NCBI RefSeq assembly: GCF_000469505.1
Contig: NZ_KI272841.1
Location: 42,322-106,321 of the forward strand
Reading direction: 5' to 3'
DNA: 64,000 nucleotides
Source: Leptotrichia sp. oral taxon 215 str. W9775
GTDB lineage: Bacteria > Fusobacteriota > Fusobacteriia > Fusobacteriales > Leptotrichiaceae
Made by a program: the position numbers and the translations under genes. The notes under the pieces were generated by a model, which saw only the letters and a list, made by a program, of their open reading frames with translations, ran no database searches and was not told the origin of the DNA. This document shows, one piece after another, positions 43,767 through 52,446 of the stretch (position 1 is its first letter; every line of letters begins with the position of its first letter).

Positions 43767-44075
43767 ATGTTTGCAGTAATTAAAACAGGTGGAAAACAAT
43801 ATAAAGTTCAAGTTGGATCTGTATTAAAAGTTGAAAAATTAGCAGCTGAAGTTAATTCAGACGTAGAAATCAAAGAAGTTTTGTTAGTAGGAGAAGGGGA
43901 TAATGTAACAGTTGGAACTCCTTTTGTTGGAACAGCTTCTGTTGTAGCTACAGTTAAAGAACACGGAAAAGGTGACAAGAAAATAAACTTTAAATACAAT
44001 AAAAAAACTTACTACAGAAAAAAAGGACACAGACAGCAATATACAGCAATTGAAATCAAATCAATAAATGCTTAA
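43767..44075 (+). CDS. rplU: Ribosomal protein L21
   Basis: A 102-residue large-subunit protein. The start MFAVIKTGGKQYKVQVGSVL and the C-terminal KKTYYRKKGHRQQYTAIEI are diagnostic. The ATG at 43767 has GGAGGTG 6 bp upstream; an in-frame TTG at 43752 is inside the leader. It is the first gene of the conserved rplU-prp-rpmA set. Confidence 0.97.
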   Translation: MFAVIKTGGKQYKVQVGSVLKVEKLAAEVNSDVEIKEVLLVGEGDNVTVGTPFVGTASVVATVKEHGKGDKKINFKYNKKTYYRKKGHRQQYTAIEIKSINA

Positions 44076-44091
44076 TTGATGTGTGGTTTAA

Positions 44092-44430
44092 ATGATAAAG
44101 ATAAAATTTCTGAAAAAAAATGAAAGAATTATATATTTTGAAATAACAGGACACGCTAATCATGGTGAATATGGGGAAGACATAGTATGTTCAGCTGTTT
44201 CTTCGGTTTCCCAAATGACTTTAAATGGTCTGCTTGAAATTTTAAAACTGGATGGCAGACTTCAATATGAAGAAACGGAAGGATATATAGTCTGTGATTT
44301 AGATAAATCTGATTTGACTGATGATGAAATTGAAAAGTCAGAAATTCTAATCCAATCGATGTATTCATATTTAAAAGCAGTGAAAGAAAGTTATGGAAAG
44401 TATGTAGAAATAAGAGTTAGGGAGGTATAA
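44092..44430 (+). CDS. prp: Ribosomal-processing cysteine protease Prp
   Basis: A 112-residue protease that removes the N-terminal extension of ribosomal protein L27. The catalytic pair is H21 (ITGHANHGEYG) and C33 (DIVCSAVSSVSQMT), at the positions of His22 and Cys34 in the S. aureus enzyme. It sits between rplU and rpmA as in Firmicutes, and the L27 encoded 4 bp downstream carries exactly the extension this enzyme cuts. Confidence 0.92.
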   Translation: MIKIKFLKKNERIIYFEITGHANHGEYGEDIVCSAVSSVSQMTLNGLLEILKLDGRLQYEETEGYIVCDLDKSDLTDDEIEKSEILIQSMYSYLKAVKESYGKYVEIRVREV

Positions 44431-44433
44431 AAA

Positions 44434-44727
44434 ATGATATTAAAATTAAATTTACAGTTATTTGCCTCAAAAAAGGGACAAGGATCTACTAGAAACGGAA
44501 GAGACTCTAATCCTAAATATTTAGGTGTTAAAAAATATGATGGTGAAGAAGTAAAAGCTGGAAATATAATTGTAAGACAAAAAGGAACTAAATTCCATGC
44601 AGGAACTAATGCAGGTTTAGGAAAAGATTACACATTATTTGCTTTAACTGACGGATACGTTAAATTTGAAACTTTTGGAAAAGGTAAAAAGAGAGTAAGC
44701 ATCTACGCTGAAAGAAAAGAAGCTTAA
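44434..44727 (+). CDS. rpmA: Ribosomal protein L27 with cleavable N-terminal extension
   Basis: A 97-residue protein. It starts MILKLNLQLFASKKGQGSTR. The LQLF|ASKKG junction is the Prp cleavage motif known from Firmicutes and related phyla, so the mature protein should start with A11. The body (NGRDSNPKYLGVKKYDGE, RQKGTKFHAGTNAGLGKDYT) is normal L27, whose new N-terminus reaches the peptidyl transferase centre. A terminator follows. Confidence 0.97.
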   Translation: MILKLNLQLFASKKGQGSTRNGRDSNPKYLGVKKYDGEEVKAGNIIVRQKGTKFHAGTNAGLGKDYTLFALTDGYVKFETFGKGKKRVSIYAERKEA

Positions 44728-44747
44728 TAACTGATAATAATAATTAG

Positions 44748-44781
44748 AAAGACAGATTCCTTGTGGGATTTGTCTTTTTTT
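44748..44781 (+). terminator. Terminator after rpmA
   Basis: A 13-bp stem with two G-U pairs (AAAGACAGATTCC with GGGATTTGTCTTT), loop TTGT and seven Ts. Confidence 0.85.
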
Positions 44782-44876
44782 GCAATATAATAAAACTTGT
44801 TTTTTTCAAAATAATATAGTAATATTAGAAGAGAGGTTTTTAATAAAAAGGCAAAGTGAAAGGAAATTTTATTATA

Positions 44877-47702
44877 ATGAATGATAAGATAAAAATAGTG
44901 GGAGCAAGGGAACACAACCTGAAAAATGTAAATATAGAAATACCAAAAAACCAGTTTGTTGTTATTACTGGAGTATCAGGAAGTGGAAAATCTTCCCTTG
45001 CTTTTGATACAATATATTCAGAAGGTCAGAGAAGATATGTTGAAAGTCTTTCAGCATATGCAAGAATGTTTATAGGCCAGATGCAGAAGCCTGAACTGGA
45101 CAGTATAGAAGGACTTTCCCCGGCAATATCAATAGAGCAGAAAAGTGTTTCAAAAAACCCAAGATCAACTGTAGGAACAACTACGGAAATTTATGATTAT
45201 ATGAGATTATTATGGGCACATATAGGAGAGGCACATTGTCCAATATGTGGTCAGAAGGTGGAAAAACAGTCTATTGAAGAAATTACAGACAGTATAATCG
45301 AAAATGGAGCAGAAAAAGATAGGTTAATAGTTCTTGCACCAGTTGTCATTGATAAGAAAGGTACTCATAAAAATTTATTTCTAAATTTACAGAAAAAGGG
45401 ATTTCAGAGGGTTAGAGTGAATGGGGATATTCTAGATTTAAATGATGTTATAGAACTTGATAAAAATAAAAGACATAATATAGAAGTTGTAGTGGACAGA
45501 ATAGTGATAAAGCATGATGATAAGGAATTTCTGAGCAGACTTACGGAGGCTGTGGAAACTGCGAGTGAACTATCTGAAGGAAAAATAATTGCAAATATAA
45601 ATGGAAAAGATAACAAATATAGTGAAAATTTTGCATGTTCCGATCATCCTGATGTGGTTTTTCCGGATATTGTTCCAAGATTATTTTCATTTAACGCACC
45701 TTATGGAGCATGTGAAAGCTGTAATGGACTTGGTTCCACCCTTGAAGTTGATGAAAAGAAGCTTATTGTAAATGAAGATCTGACCTTGAGGGAGGGAGGA
45801 ATAATTTTCCCAGGTGCATCTACTCAAAAAGGCTGGGGATGGGAACTTTTTACATGCATGGCAAAAGCTCATAAAATAGATATGGATAAAAAGGTTTCTG
45901 AGCTGACTGACAAAGAAAAGGAAATAATATTTTATGGAAGTGATAAGAAATTTAAATTTGTCTGGTCGGGAGACAGCTTCAGCTATAATGGCTACAGAGA
46001 ATTTGAAGGAATTGTAAAAAGCATTGAAAGAAGATACAGGGAAACTGCTTCAGAGTCAATGAAGGAAGAAATAGAAGCTAAATACATGACAGATAGGACA
46101 TGTAAAACGTGTAATGGAAAAAGATTGAAGGATGTAGTGCTTGCAATAACTGTAAATGGGAAAAATATAATAGATCTTACAGAAATGAGTGTTACAGAAG
46201 CACTGGAATTCTATGAAAATATAGAACTTACCGAAAAACAGAAACAGATAGCAACGGAAATTCTGAAGGAAATAAAGGAAAGACTGTCTTTCATGATAAA
46301 TGTGGGACTGGATTATCTTACATTGTCGAGAATGACAAAAACCCTTTCAGGAGGGGAATCCCAGAGAATAAGGCTGGCAACCCAGATAGGAAGCCGTCTG
46401 ACAGGAGTTATATACGTACTTGATGAACCAAGTATTGGTCTGCATCAGAGGGATAATGACAGGTTGCTGGAAGCATTGAAGGAATTGAAGGATATTGGAA
46501 ATACTCTTGTTGTGGTGGAACACGATGAAGATACAATGAGGGAAGCAGATTATCTTATAGATATGGGACCTGGAGCCGGAATAAATGGAGGAGAAGTTGT
46601 TGCGGCAGGAACTCCTAAGGAAGTGCTAAAAAATAAAAACTCACTCACGGCAAAATATCTTACTGGAAAAGTTAAAATAGAAGTTCCGGAAAAAAGAAGA
46701 AAATCAGATAAGGAAATAAAACTTAAGAATGCAAAGGGAAATAATCTGAAAAATGTGACAGTGAGTATTCCTCTTGAAGTATTTACAGTGGTAACAGGTG
46801 TTTCAGGAAGTGGAAAGTCTTCACTTATTAATCAGACGCTGTTTCCGGAACTGCATAACAGATTAAATAAAGGAAAGCTTTATCCCCTTGAAAATGGAGG
46901 AATTGACGGGCTTGAACATTTGGAAAGGGTTATAGATATTGACCAGTCTCCAATAGGAAGAACTCCAAGGTCAAATACAGCAACATATACGAAAATATTT
47001 GATGATATAAGGGATCTATTTTCACAGACTAAGGATGCAAAAGTAAGGGGATATACAAAAGGAAGATTTTCCTTCAATGTAAAAGGTGGAAGATGTGAAG
47101 CCTGTGGAGGAGCAGGAATTAATAAAATTGAAATGAACTTTCTGCCTGATGTATATGTAGAATGCGAAGTGTGTAAAGGTAAGAGATATAACAGGGAAAC
47201 GCTTGAAGTACAGTACAAAGGGAAAAATATTTCAGAAGTACTTGATATGACAGTGGAAGAAGCATATGAATTTTTTAAAACAATACCTGTTCTTGAGAGA
47301 AAACTTCAGACACTTATAGATGTGGGAATGAACTATATTAAATTAGGCCAGCCTGCTACTACCCTTTCAGGTGGGGAAGCCCAGAGGATAAAACTTGCTA
47401 CTGAGCTTTCAAAGGTTTCAAGAGGGAAAACAATTTACATACTTGATGAACCTACGACAGGACTGCATTTTGAAGATATAAGAAAATTACTGGTTGTACT
47501 GGACAGGCTTGTAGAAAAGGGAAATACCGTACTTGTAATTGAACATAACCTGGATGTGATAAAATTTGCTGATTATATTATAGATGTAGGACCTGAAGGA
47601 GGTCATAAGGGAGGACAGATTATTGCCAAAGGAACTCCTGAACAAATTGCTAAGTCGAAAAAATCCCATACAGGAAAATTTTTGAAAAAATATCTGAAAT
47701 AG
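44877..47702 (+). CDS. uvrA: UvrABC excinuclease subunit A
   Basis: The damage-recognition ATPase of nucleotide excision repair. It has two ABC modules with Walker A GVSGSGKSSLAFDT and GVSGSGKSSLINQT, and signatures LSGGESQRIRLATQIG and LSGGEAQRIKLATELS. Zinc cysteines are visible in CPICGQ, CESCNG, CKTCNGK and the CEACGG...CEVCKGK pair. The N-terminus DKIKIVGAREHNLKNV is standard. The start is set at ATG 44877; an in-frame GTG at 44856 is possible because AAGGAAA is 12 nt before the ATG. The length is 941 residues, normal. Confidence 0.97.
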   Translation: MNDKIKIVGAREHNLKNVNIEIPKNQFVVITGVSGSGKSSLAFDTIYSEGQRRYVESLSAYARMFIGQMQKPELDSIEGLSPAISIEQKSVSKNPRSTVGTTTEIYDYMRLLWAHIGEAHCPICGQKVEKQSIEEITDSIIENGAEKDRLIVLAPVVIDKKGTHKNLFLNLQKKGFQRVRVNGDILDLNDVIELDKNKRHNIEVVVDRIVIKHDDKEFLSRLTEAVETASELSEGKIIANINGKDNKYSENFACSDHPDVVFPDIVPRLFSFNAPYGACESCNGLGSTLEVDEKKLIVNEDLTLREGGIIFPGASTQKGWGWELFTCMAKAHKIDMDKKVSELTDKEKEIIFYGSDKKFKFVWSGDSFSYNGYREFEGIVKSIERRYRETASESMKEEIEAKYMTDRTCKTCNGKRLKDVVLAITVNGKNIIDLTEMSVTEALEFYENIELTEKQKQIATEILKEIKERLSFMINVGLDYLTLSRMTKTLSGGESQRIRLATQIGSRLTGVIYVLDEPSIGLHQRDNDRLLEALKELKDIGNTLVVVEHDEDTMREADYLIDMGPGAGINGGEVVAAGTPKEVLKNKNSLTAKYLTGKVKIEVPEKRRKSDKEIKLKNAKGNNLKNVTVSIPLEVFTVVTGVSGSGKSSLINQTLFPELHNRLNKGKLYPLENGGIDGLEHLERVIDIDQSPIGRTPRSNTATYTKIFDDIRDLFSQTKDAKVRGYTKGRFSFNVKGGRCEACGGAGINKIEMNFLPDVYVECEVCKGKRYNRETLEVQYKGKNISEVLDMTVEEAYEFFKTIPVLERKLQTLIDVGMNYIKLGQPATTLSGGEAQRIKLATELSKVSRGKTIYILDEPTTGLHFEDIRKLLVVLDRLVEKGNTVLVIEHNLDVIKFADYIIDVGPEGGHKGGQIIAKGTPEQIAKSKKSHTGKFLKKYLK

Positions 47703-47795
47703 AAATACAATATATTGTATTAGAATTAGAAAAATAGTATAAATACTATTTACAGGGAAAATATATAAGAAAACAAAGGGAAAAGATTTAAAATA

Positions 47796-47830
47796 GGAGT
47801 ATCTTGAAAAATTCAGGATACTCTTTATTT
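47796..47830 (+). terminator. Terminator after uvrA
   Basis: GAGTATC (47797-47803) pairs with GATACTC (47817-47823) around a 13-nt loop, followed by TTTATTTT. Confidence 0.7.
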
Positions 47831-47861
47831 TATGGATTAAAAAATGAAAGGAATGATACAA

Positions 47862-48398
47862 ATGAAAAAATCAATAAAATACATTTTATTATTTGTGGTA
47901 ATGATATTTGGACTTTTATCGTGTGATTTTCTTGCAAATAAAACGATACACGTTCCAAAGTCAATAATTCAGGAAAAGACAGATAAAAAGTTTCCAATTA
48001 CGAAAAATTTTCTAGTGGCAAGTGTAACTTTAAAAAATCCAAAAGTTGATTTCAAAGATGAGAAATTACTTATAGAAGCAGACTATAATATAAACTTGCT
48101 GGATGAAAACAGTAAAGGTAAAATGTACCTAAGCAGTGGGATAAGATATGATGAAGCAAAGGAAGAATTATATCTTGTTGATTTATCAGTAGACAAAATA
48201 ATCAATGATAAGGGAGAAGAAACTGCAAATTCAAAAGCAGAAAAAACTTTAAAAACATTGATAACTAATTATGTGGAAATGTCACCTGTATATAAATATG
48301 GTGAAGAAGAAAGAAAAAAGGAAGCAAAAGGTAAAAAATCCAAGATAAAGGTAAAAAATATGTATATAAAAGACGGTAAATTCTTTGTGAGAACATAA
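47862..48398 (+). CDS. DUF1439-like lipoprotein
   Basis: A 179-residue lipoprotein with lipobox GLLSC (cysteine near residue 21, MKKSIKYILLFVVMIFGLLS before it). The mature part begins IQEKTDKKFPITKNFLV and has NPKVDFKDEKLLIEADYNIN, the pattern of the DUF1439 family (E. coli YceB-like), which is thought to bind lipids. A lysine-rich tail follows. The ATG at 47862 is preferred because it yields a clean signal peptide and has AAAGGA 10 bp upstream. Confidence 0.75.
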   Translation: MKKSIKYILLFVVMIFGLLSCDFLANKTIHVPKSIIQEKTDKKFPITKNFLVASVTLKNPKVDFKDEKLLIEADYNINLLDENSKGKMYLSSGIRYDEAKEELYLVDLSVDKIINDKGEETANSKAEKTLKTLITNYVEMSPVYKYGEEERKKEAKGKKSKIKVKNMYIKDGKFFVRT

Positions 48399-48409
48399 AA
48401 AGAAAATAA

Positions 48410-48442
48410 TAACTTGATTTTTTTTCAAGTTAGGAGTATAAT
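48410..48442 (+). promoter_or_regulatory. adh promoter with overlapping inverted repeat
   Basis: TATAAT (48437-48442) is preceded at 17 bp by TTGATT (48414-48419). A perfect inverted repeat TAACTTGA-N7-TCAAGTTA (48410-48432) covers the -35 and most of the spacer, with seven Ts as the loop. A repressor operator is likely. Confidence 0.6.
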
Positions 48443-48488
48443 AATATTTGAACGGATATTTAAATATTAAACTTAGGAGGAAATTAAC

Positions 48489-49544
48489 ATGAAAGCAGTA
48501 GTTGTAAATGAAAAAGGAAGTGGGGAAGTACAAGTAATCGAAAAGGAAATACCAAAAGTAGGACCAGGGGAAGCGCTTGTAGAAGTTGAATACTGTGGAG
48601 TATGTCATACAGACTTACACGTTGCAAATGGAGATTTTGGAAAAGTTCCAGGAAGAATATTAGGACATGAAGGAATAGGAATTGTAAAAGAAATCGCACC
48701 TGATGTAAAATCATTAAAAGTAGGAGACAGAGTAAGTATTGCATGGTTCTTTGAAGGATGCGGTGTTTGTGAATACTGTACAACAGGAAGAGAAACTCTT
48801 TGTAGAGAAGTTAAAAATGCAGGATATTCTGTTGATGGTGGAATGTCAGAATATTGCCTAGTAACTGCTGATTATGCAGTAAAAGTTCCTGAAGGATTGG
48901 ATCCGGCTCAAGCAAGCAGTATCACATGTGCAGGAGTTACAACATACAAAGCTATAAAAGTAGGAGATTTGAAACCGGGACAATGGGTTGCAATATACGG
49001 TGCAGGAGGATTAGGAAACTTAGCTATCCAATATGCAAAACACGTATTTAACGCTCATGTAATCGCAGTAGATATTAATGATGATAAATTAGCACTGGCA
49101 AAAGAAGTAGGTGCTGACCATGTAATCAATGGTAAAAAAGTGGAAGATGTTCCAGGATTAATAAAAGAATTATCAAAAGGAGGAGTTCACTCTGCAGTAG
49201 TTACAGCAGTTTCAAAAGTTGCCTTCAACCAAGCTATTGATTCAGTACGTCCAGGAGGAAAAGTAGTTGCTGTAGGATTACCTTCAGAAACAATGGATTT
49301 ACCTATAGTTAAAACAGTTCTTGATGGAATAGAAGTTATCGGATCATTAGTTGGAACAAGAAAAGATCTTGAAGAAGCATTCCAATTCGGTGCTGAAGGA
49401 AAAGTAGTTCCAGTTGTTCAAACAAGAGCACTTGAAGATGCACCTGAAATCTTTAAAGAAATGGAAGAAGGAAAAATACAAGGACGTATGGTTCTTGATA
49501 TGAAAAAAGGAAAATGCGGATGTGGATGTGGACATAATCACTAG
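48489..49544 (+). CDS. adhP: Zinc-dependent alcohol dehydrogenase with Cys/His tail
   Basis: A 351-residue medium-chain dehydrogenase. Catalytic zinc ligands are C39, H60 and C147, with E61 beside H60; structural zinc ligands are C91, C94, C97 and C105. The NAD-binding motif is GAGGLGNLAIQYAK. AdhP-type enzymes interconvert ethanol and acetaldehyde, useful here because DeoC releases acetaldehyde. An extra C-terminal tail (residues 341-351, GKCGCGCGHNH) adds three cysteines and two histidines, not part of the normal fold. Confidence 0.94.
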   Translation: MKAVVVNEKGSGEVQVIEKEIPKVGPGEALVEVEYCGVCHTDLHVANGDFGKVPGRILGHEGIGIVKEIAPDVKSLKVGDRVSIAWFFEGCGVCEYCTTGRETLCREVKNAGYSVDGGMSEYCLVTADYAVKVPEGLDPAQASSITCAGVTTYKAIKVGDLKPGQWVAIYGAGGLGNLAIQYAKHVFNAHVIAVDINDDKLALAKEVGADHVINGKKVEDVPGLIKELSKGGVHSAVVTAVSKVAFNQAIDSVRPGGKVVAVGLPSETMDLPIVKTVLDGIEVIGSLVGTRKDLEEAFQFGAEGKVVPVVQTRALEDAPEIFKEMEEGKIQGRMVLDMKKGKCGCGCGHNH

Positions 49545-49634
49545 AAAGTATCTGAAATTATAATAAATATAGAACATAAAAACTATATTTCTTCATTTAC
49601 TAAAATTTTGCTTATATAAAACAGTTATTCATAA

Positions 49635-49681
49635 AGAAAAAGTCAAAATTTGCCTGAAAAATTAGGCTATTGACTTTTTCT
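49635..49681 (+). terminator. Bidirectional terminator between adhP and the minus-strand pair
   Basis: A perfect 12-bp stem AGAAAAAGTCAA (49635-49646) with TTGACTTTTTCT (49670-49681), and an inner GCCT/AGGC helix. T-rich tails exist on both strands and the neighbouring genes converge here. Confidence 0.8.
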
Positions 49682-49769
49682 AAATTCATTTTCTGTTTTA
49701 AATTGTAAAATTTTAAATAATGTGAAATATAGTTTTTTACATTTTAATAATTTAATTCAGGTGAATAAT

Positions 49770-49853
49770 AAAATAAAAGGACTGTCTCAAAATAGTGAAA
49801 ATATAGTTTTTACCTTATTTCTAAGTATTCTTTTTAAGACATCCTTTTATTTT
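49770..49853 (-). terminator. Hairpin downstream of the DUF333 gene
   Basis: AAAATAAAAGGA-C-TGTCT (49770-49787) pairs with AGACA-TCCTTTTATTTT (49837-49853), leaving one bulged C. Read on the minus strand it follows the stop codon and ends in a T-rich run. The left arm contains AGGACTGTCTCAAAATAG, the recurrent motif of other terminators here. Confidence 0.55.
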
Positions 49854-49873
49854 TTAGTTATTATTAAAATTCC

Positions 49874-50281
49874 TTATTTTTTGGGTTTTATATTACAACT
49901 TTCTGTACAGTCATTAATTATTGCTTCCGGTTTAATATGTACTTCAGGAGTACCTTTTTCTGTCAAGTTATTATTTTTTCTGTAAAAATCCCATTCATCC
50001 ACTTCTTTTCCATTTTTAAATTTACAAATTCCGTACTCATTTCCATCGTTATCTTTTCTTATGATTGACTCTCCACCTTGTTCAACGCAGTATACTGAAG
50101 CAGGATTTGCTGCACCAATCATTTTTTGCTCAGGAAAATTTTCGTTCACATAGTTGTTGTCAGTAGAAGTATTTTGCTCAATATTTACCGGTTTTGTTAC
50201 TTTTTTACTCATATCCTTGTTGTGTGCCTCCAATGGAACTGATAATAACATAATTAATAAAATTCCAAATAATTTTTTCAT
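49874..50281 (-). CDS. Exported DUF333 protein
   Basis: A 135-residue protein with signal peptide MKKLFGILLIMLLSVPLEA. Residues about 58-102 are a DUF333 domain (NPASVYCVEQGGESIIRK, then GICKFKNGKEVDEWDFYR), a cysteine-containing module seen in exported proteins sometimes labelled hemolysin-like. The role is unknown. It follows htrA by 30 bp with an AGGAGG ribosome-binding site and is probably in the same operon. Confidence 0.75.
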   Translation of the reverse strand: MKKLFGILLIMLLSVPLEAHNKDMSKKVTKPVNIEQNTSTDNNYVNENFPEQKMIGAANPASVYCVEQGGESIIRKDNDGNEYGICKFKNGKEVDEWDFYRKNNNLTEKGTPEVHIKPEAIINDCTESCNIKPKK

Positions 50282-50311
50282 TATTCCTCCTTGAATTTAC
50301 TTGCTCATAAA

Positions 50312-51406
50312 CTATTTAAATTTTTCAAGAGTGACATTTATATTTTTTTCTTTTCCATTTGAGTAAACTTTTAAATTAACAGTTTCTCCGATTCTTTTTG
50401 CAGCCAGTTCACCTATAAAAGTACCTGCTGAATTAACTTTCTTTCCGTTAAGTTCCAAAATGACATCATTATTTTTTAATCCATATTTTGAAGCAGGGGA
50501 ATTAGGATATACTTTCTTTACTATAATTCCTGTAGAGTAAGGTATTTTTAATTCCTTAGCACTTACAGATGTAAGATTTTCAACTGATATTCCTATATAA
50601 GGACGTTCATATTTTCCAGTTTTTATAATAGAATCCTTTACATTCTGTGCAAGGTTTGAAGGTATTGCAAATCCAATTCCGATACTTCCTCCAGTTGTTG
50701 AGAAAATAGCAGTATTTACACCTATTACATTACCACTGATATCTAAAAGTGGTCCTCCGCTGTTTCCTTGATTTATTGAAGCATCAGTCTGAATAAAGTT
50801 TTCAATCTGCTCTATTCCAAGTGAACTTCTTCCGGAAGCTCCAATAACTCCAACTGTCATTGAACTGTTAAGTCCTAACGGATTTCCAAATGCAATAGCC
50901 CAGTGACCGATTTTAATGTTATCAGAGTTTGCAAATTTTAAAGGGGTAAAAGTTTTGTTTGAATTAATTTTCAATACTGCAATATCAACTTCTGGTGAAG
51001 AACCTACAAGTTTTGCAGAGTATTCTTCCCCATCTCCAAATTTTACAAAAATTTCGTCAGAACCATCAATAACATGGTTGTTTGTCATAACGTAACCATC
51101 GCTTGAAATAACAAATCCTGAACCTAAACTTCCTGATTCCCTTTTTTCCTGTCTTCTTCCTGAAGTACCGAATAAAAATTCTTCAAGTGGATTATAAGTG
51201 TTAACTATTATTGTTTTTTTTGTACGGATATTAACTACTGAATGTTTTGTTTTTTCATATACATTTGAAAAGGCATCCTGAGTTTTGTCAGTGACATTTG
51301 CTGTAGTCTGTACATTTACGTTATTATTTGTCTGTGCAGCAGTATCTGCAAATGCTCCTGTTGCAGCTAACATAAGCCCTGCAATCATAATATTTTTTAT
51401 TTTCAT
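50312..51406 (-). CDS. htrA: HtrA/DegP-like serine protease
   Basis: A periplasmic trypsin-like protease and quality-control factor. Signal peptide about residues 1-20 (cleavage after AFA). The triad is H111 (TNNHVIDG), D141 (DIAVLKI) and S216 (GNSGGPL). One PDZ domain follows (about 265-355, YIGISVENLTS...SPASKYGLKNNDVILELNG). The length of 364 residues fits a single-PDZ, DegS/HtrA type without a membrane anchor. With the DUF333 gene it forms the only leftward unit in the window. Confidence 0.93.
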   Translation of the reverse strand: MKIKNIMIAGLMLAATGAFADTAAQTNNNVNVQTTANVTDKTQDAFSNVYEKTKHSVVNIRTKKTIIVNTYNPLEEFLFGTSGRRQEKRESGSLGSGFVISSDGYVMTNNHVIDGSDEIFVKFGDGEEYSAKLVGSSPEVDIAVLKINSNKTFTPLKFANSDNIKIGHWAIAFGNPLGLNSSMTVGVIGASGRSSLGIEQIENFIQTDASINQGNSGGPLLDISGNVIGVNTAIFSTTGGSIGIGFAIPSNLAQNVKDSIIKTGKYERPYIGISVENLTSVSAKELKIPYSTGIIVKKVYPNSPASKYGLKNNDVILELNGKKVNSAGTFIGELAAKRIGETVNLKVYSNGKEKNINVTLEKFK

Positions 51407-51521
51407 AAAAAACTCCTTCCATTTTTAGTGTAAGTATATATTACATTTTTTATATTAGAAAATAAGTAGAATTATAAATGATATATTCTTAGAACACTAA
51501 AAACAGTAAAATTAAAGCTTG

Positions 51522-51592
51522 TGAAAAAAAATGAAAAAAAATGAAAATTTTTGAAAAAATATGTTGACATTATGGTAAAAAAAGTATATTAT
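51522..51592 (+). promoter_or_regulatory. fru operon promoter with phased A-tracts upstream
   Basis: TTGACA (51564-51569), a 17-bp spacer and TATTAT (51587-51592). TGAAAA repeats begin at 51522, 51532, 51542 and 51552, exactly one helical turn apart, just upstream of the -35 box. Phased A-tracts bend DNA and can act as UP elements. Confidence 0.6.
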
Positions 51593-51640
51593 ATTGGCAA
51601 GAAAAGCAAGACAATAATAAATATGAAATGAGAAGATGAG

Positions 51641-52375
51641 ATGCTGGAAATAGACAGATTTGAAAAAATATTGGATGAACTGGAAAAGAAAGGAAGACTT
51701 TCATATCAGGAATTAGATAGTATAATGAAAGTTTCTGCTTCAACAATAAGAAGAGATATTGAAAAAATGTTCAAAAATGGTCTGTTGATAAAAATAAAAG
51801 GCGGAGTTGCACAACTGGAAAAATTGAATTTTGATCCAAAAATAGCAGACAGGTTCAATAGGAATGTTGAGGGAAAGAAGGAAATAGCTCAAAAAGCATT
51901 CAAAAGGATAAAAAAAGGTGATTTTATTTATCTTGATGCAGGGACAACAGTTTTCTATCTTATTGAAAAATTAAAGGACATTGAAGTAACGGTTATAACA
52001 AATGGGACTATGCATATCGATGAATTATTAAGAAATAACATAAGGACAATTGTAGCAGGTGGAGAAATAAAGGGACTTACAGGAGCAGTTGTAGGCATTG
52101 AAACTGTTGAGTTTCTGGATAAATATCGTTTTGATAAATGTTTTCTGGGAACAAATGGCATAAGCTTGAAGGCAGGTTTTACAACGCCTGAAGTTAATGA
52201 AGCCATGGTAAAGAAAAAAGTGCTGGAGCTTTCAGAAGAAAAGTATATACTGGCTGATGAAGATAAGTTTGACAAAATATCAAATATAAAGTTTTCACCA
52301 CTTGAAAATTGTAAAATAATTACAACAAAAAAGGCTATTAAAGAAAATAATAGATATAAAAAATATTTTTATTAG
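51641..52375 (+). CDS. fruR: DeoR/GlpR family regulator of the fructose operon
   Basis: A 244-residue repressor. The N-terminal winged helix-turn-helix (RFEKILDELEKKGRLSYQEL, SASTIRRDIEKMFKNGLL) is followed by a sugar-phosphate-sensing domain (YLDAGTTVFYLIEKL, GTNGISLKAGFTTPE). The DeoR family at the head of fruK-fruA is usually the fructose-operon repressor sensing fructose-1-phosphate; that assignment rests on position. fruK starts 71 bp later. Confidence 0.9.
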   Translation: MLEIDRFEKILDELEKKGRLSYQELDSIMKVSASTIRRDIEKMFKNGLLIKIKGGVAQLEKLNFDPKIADRFNRNVEGKKEIAQKAFKRIKKGDFIYLDAGTTVFYLIEKLKDIEVTVITNGTMHIDELLRNNIRTIVAGGEIKGLTGAVVGIETVEFLDKYRFDKCFLGTNGISLKAGFTTPEVNEAMVKKKVLELSEEKYILADEDKFDKISNIKFSPLENCKIITTKKAIKENNRYKKYFY

Positions 52376-52446
52376 TAATATTAAACGTAATTTTCAATAA
52401 CAGCTTATGATAAATAATATTGCAATAAAAAAGAGAAGGAGGAAAT

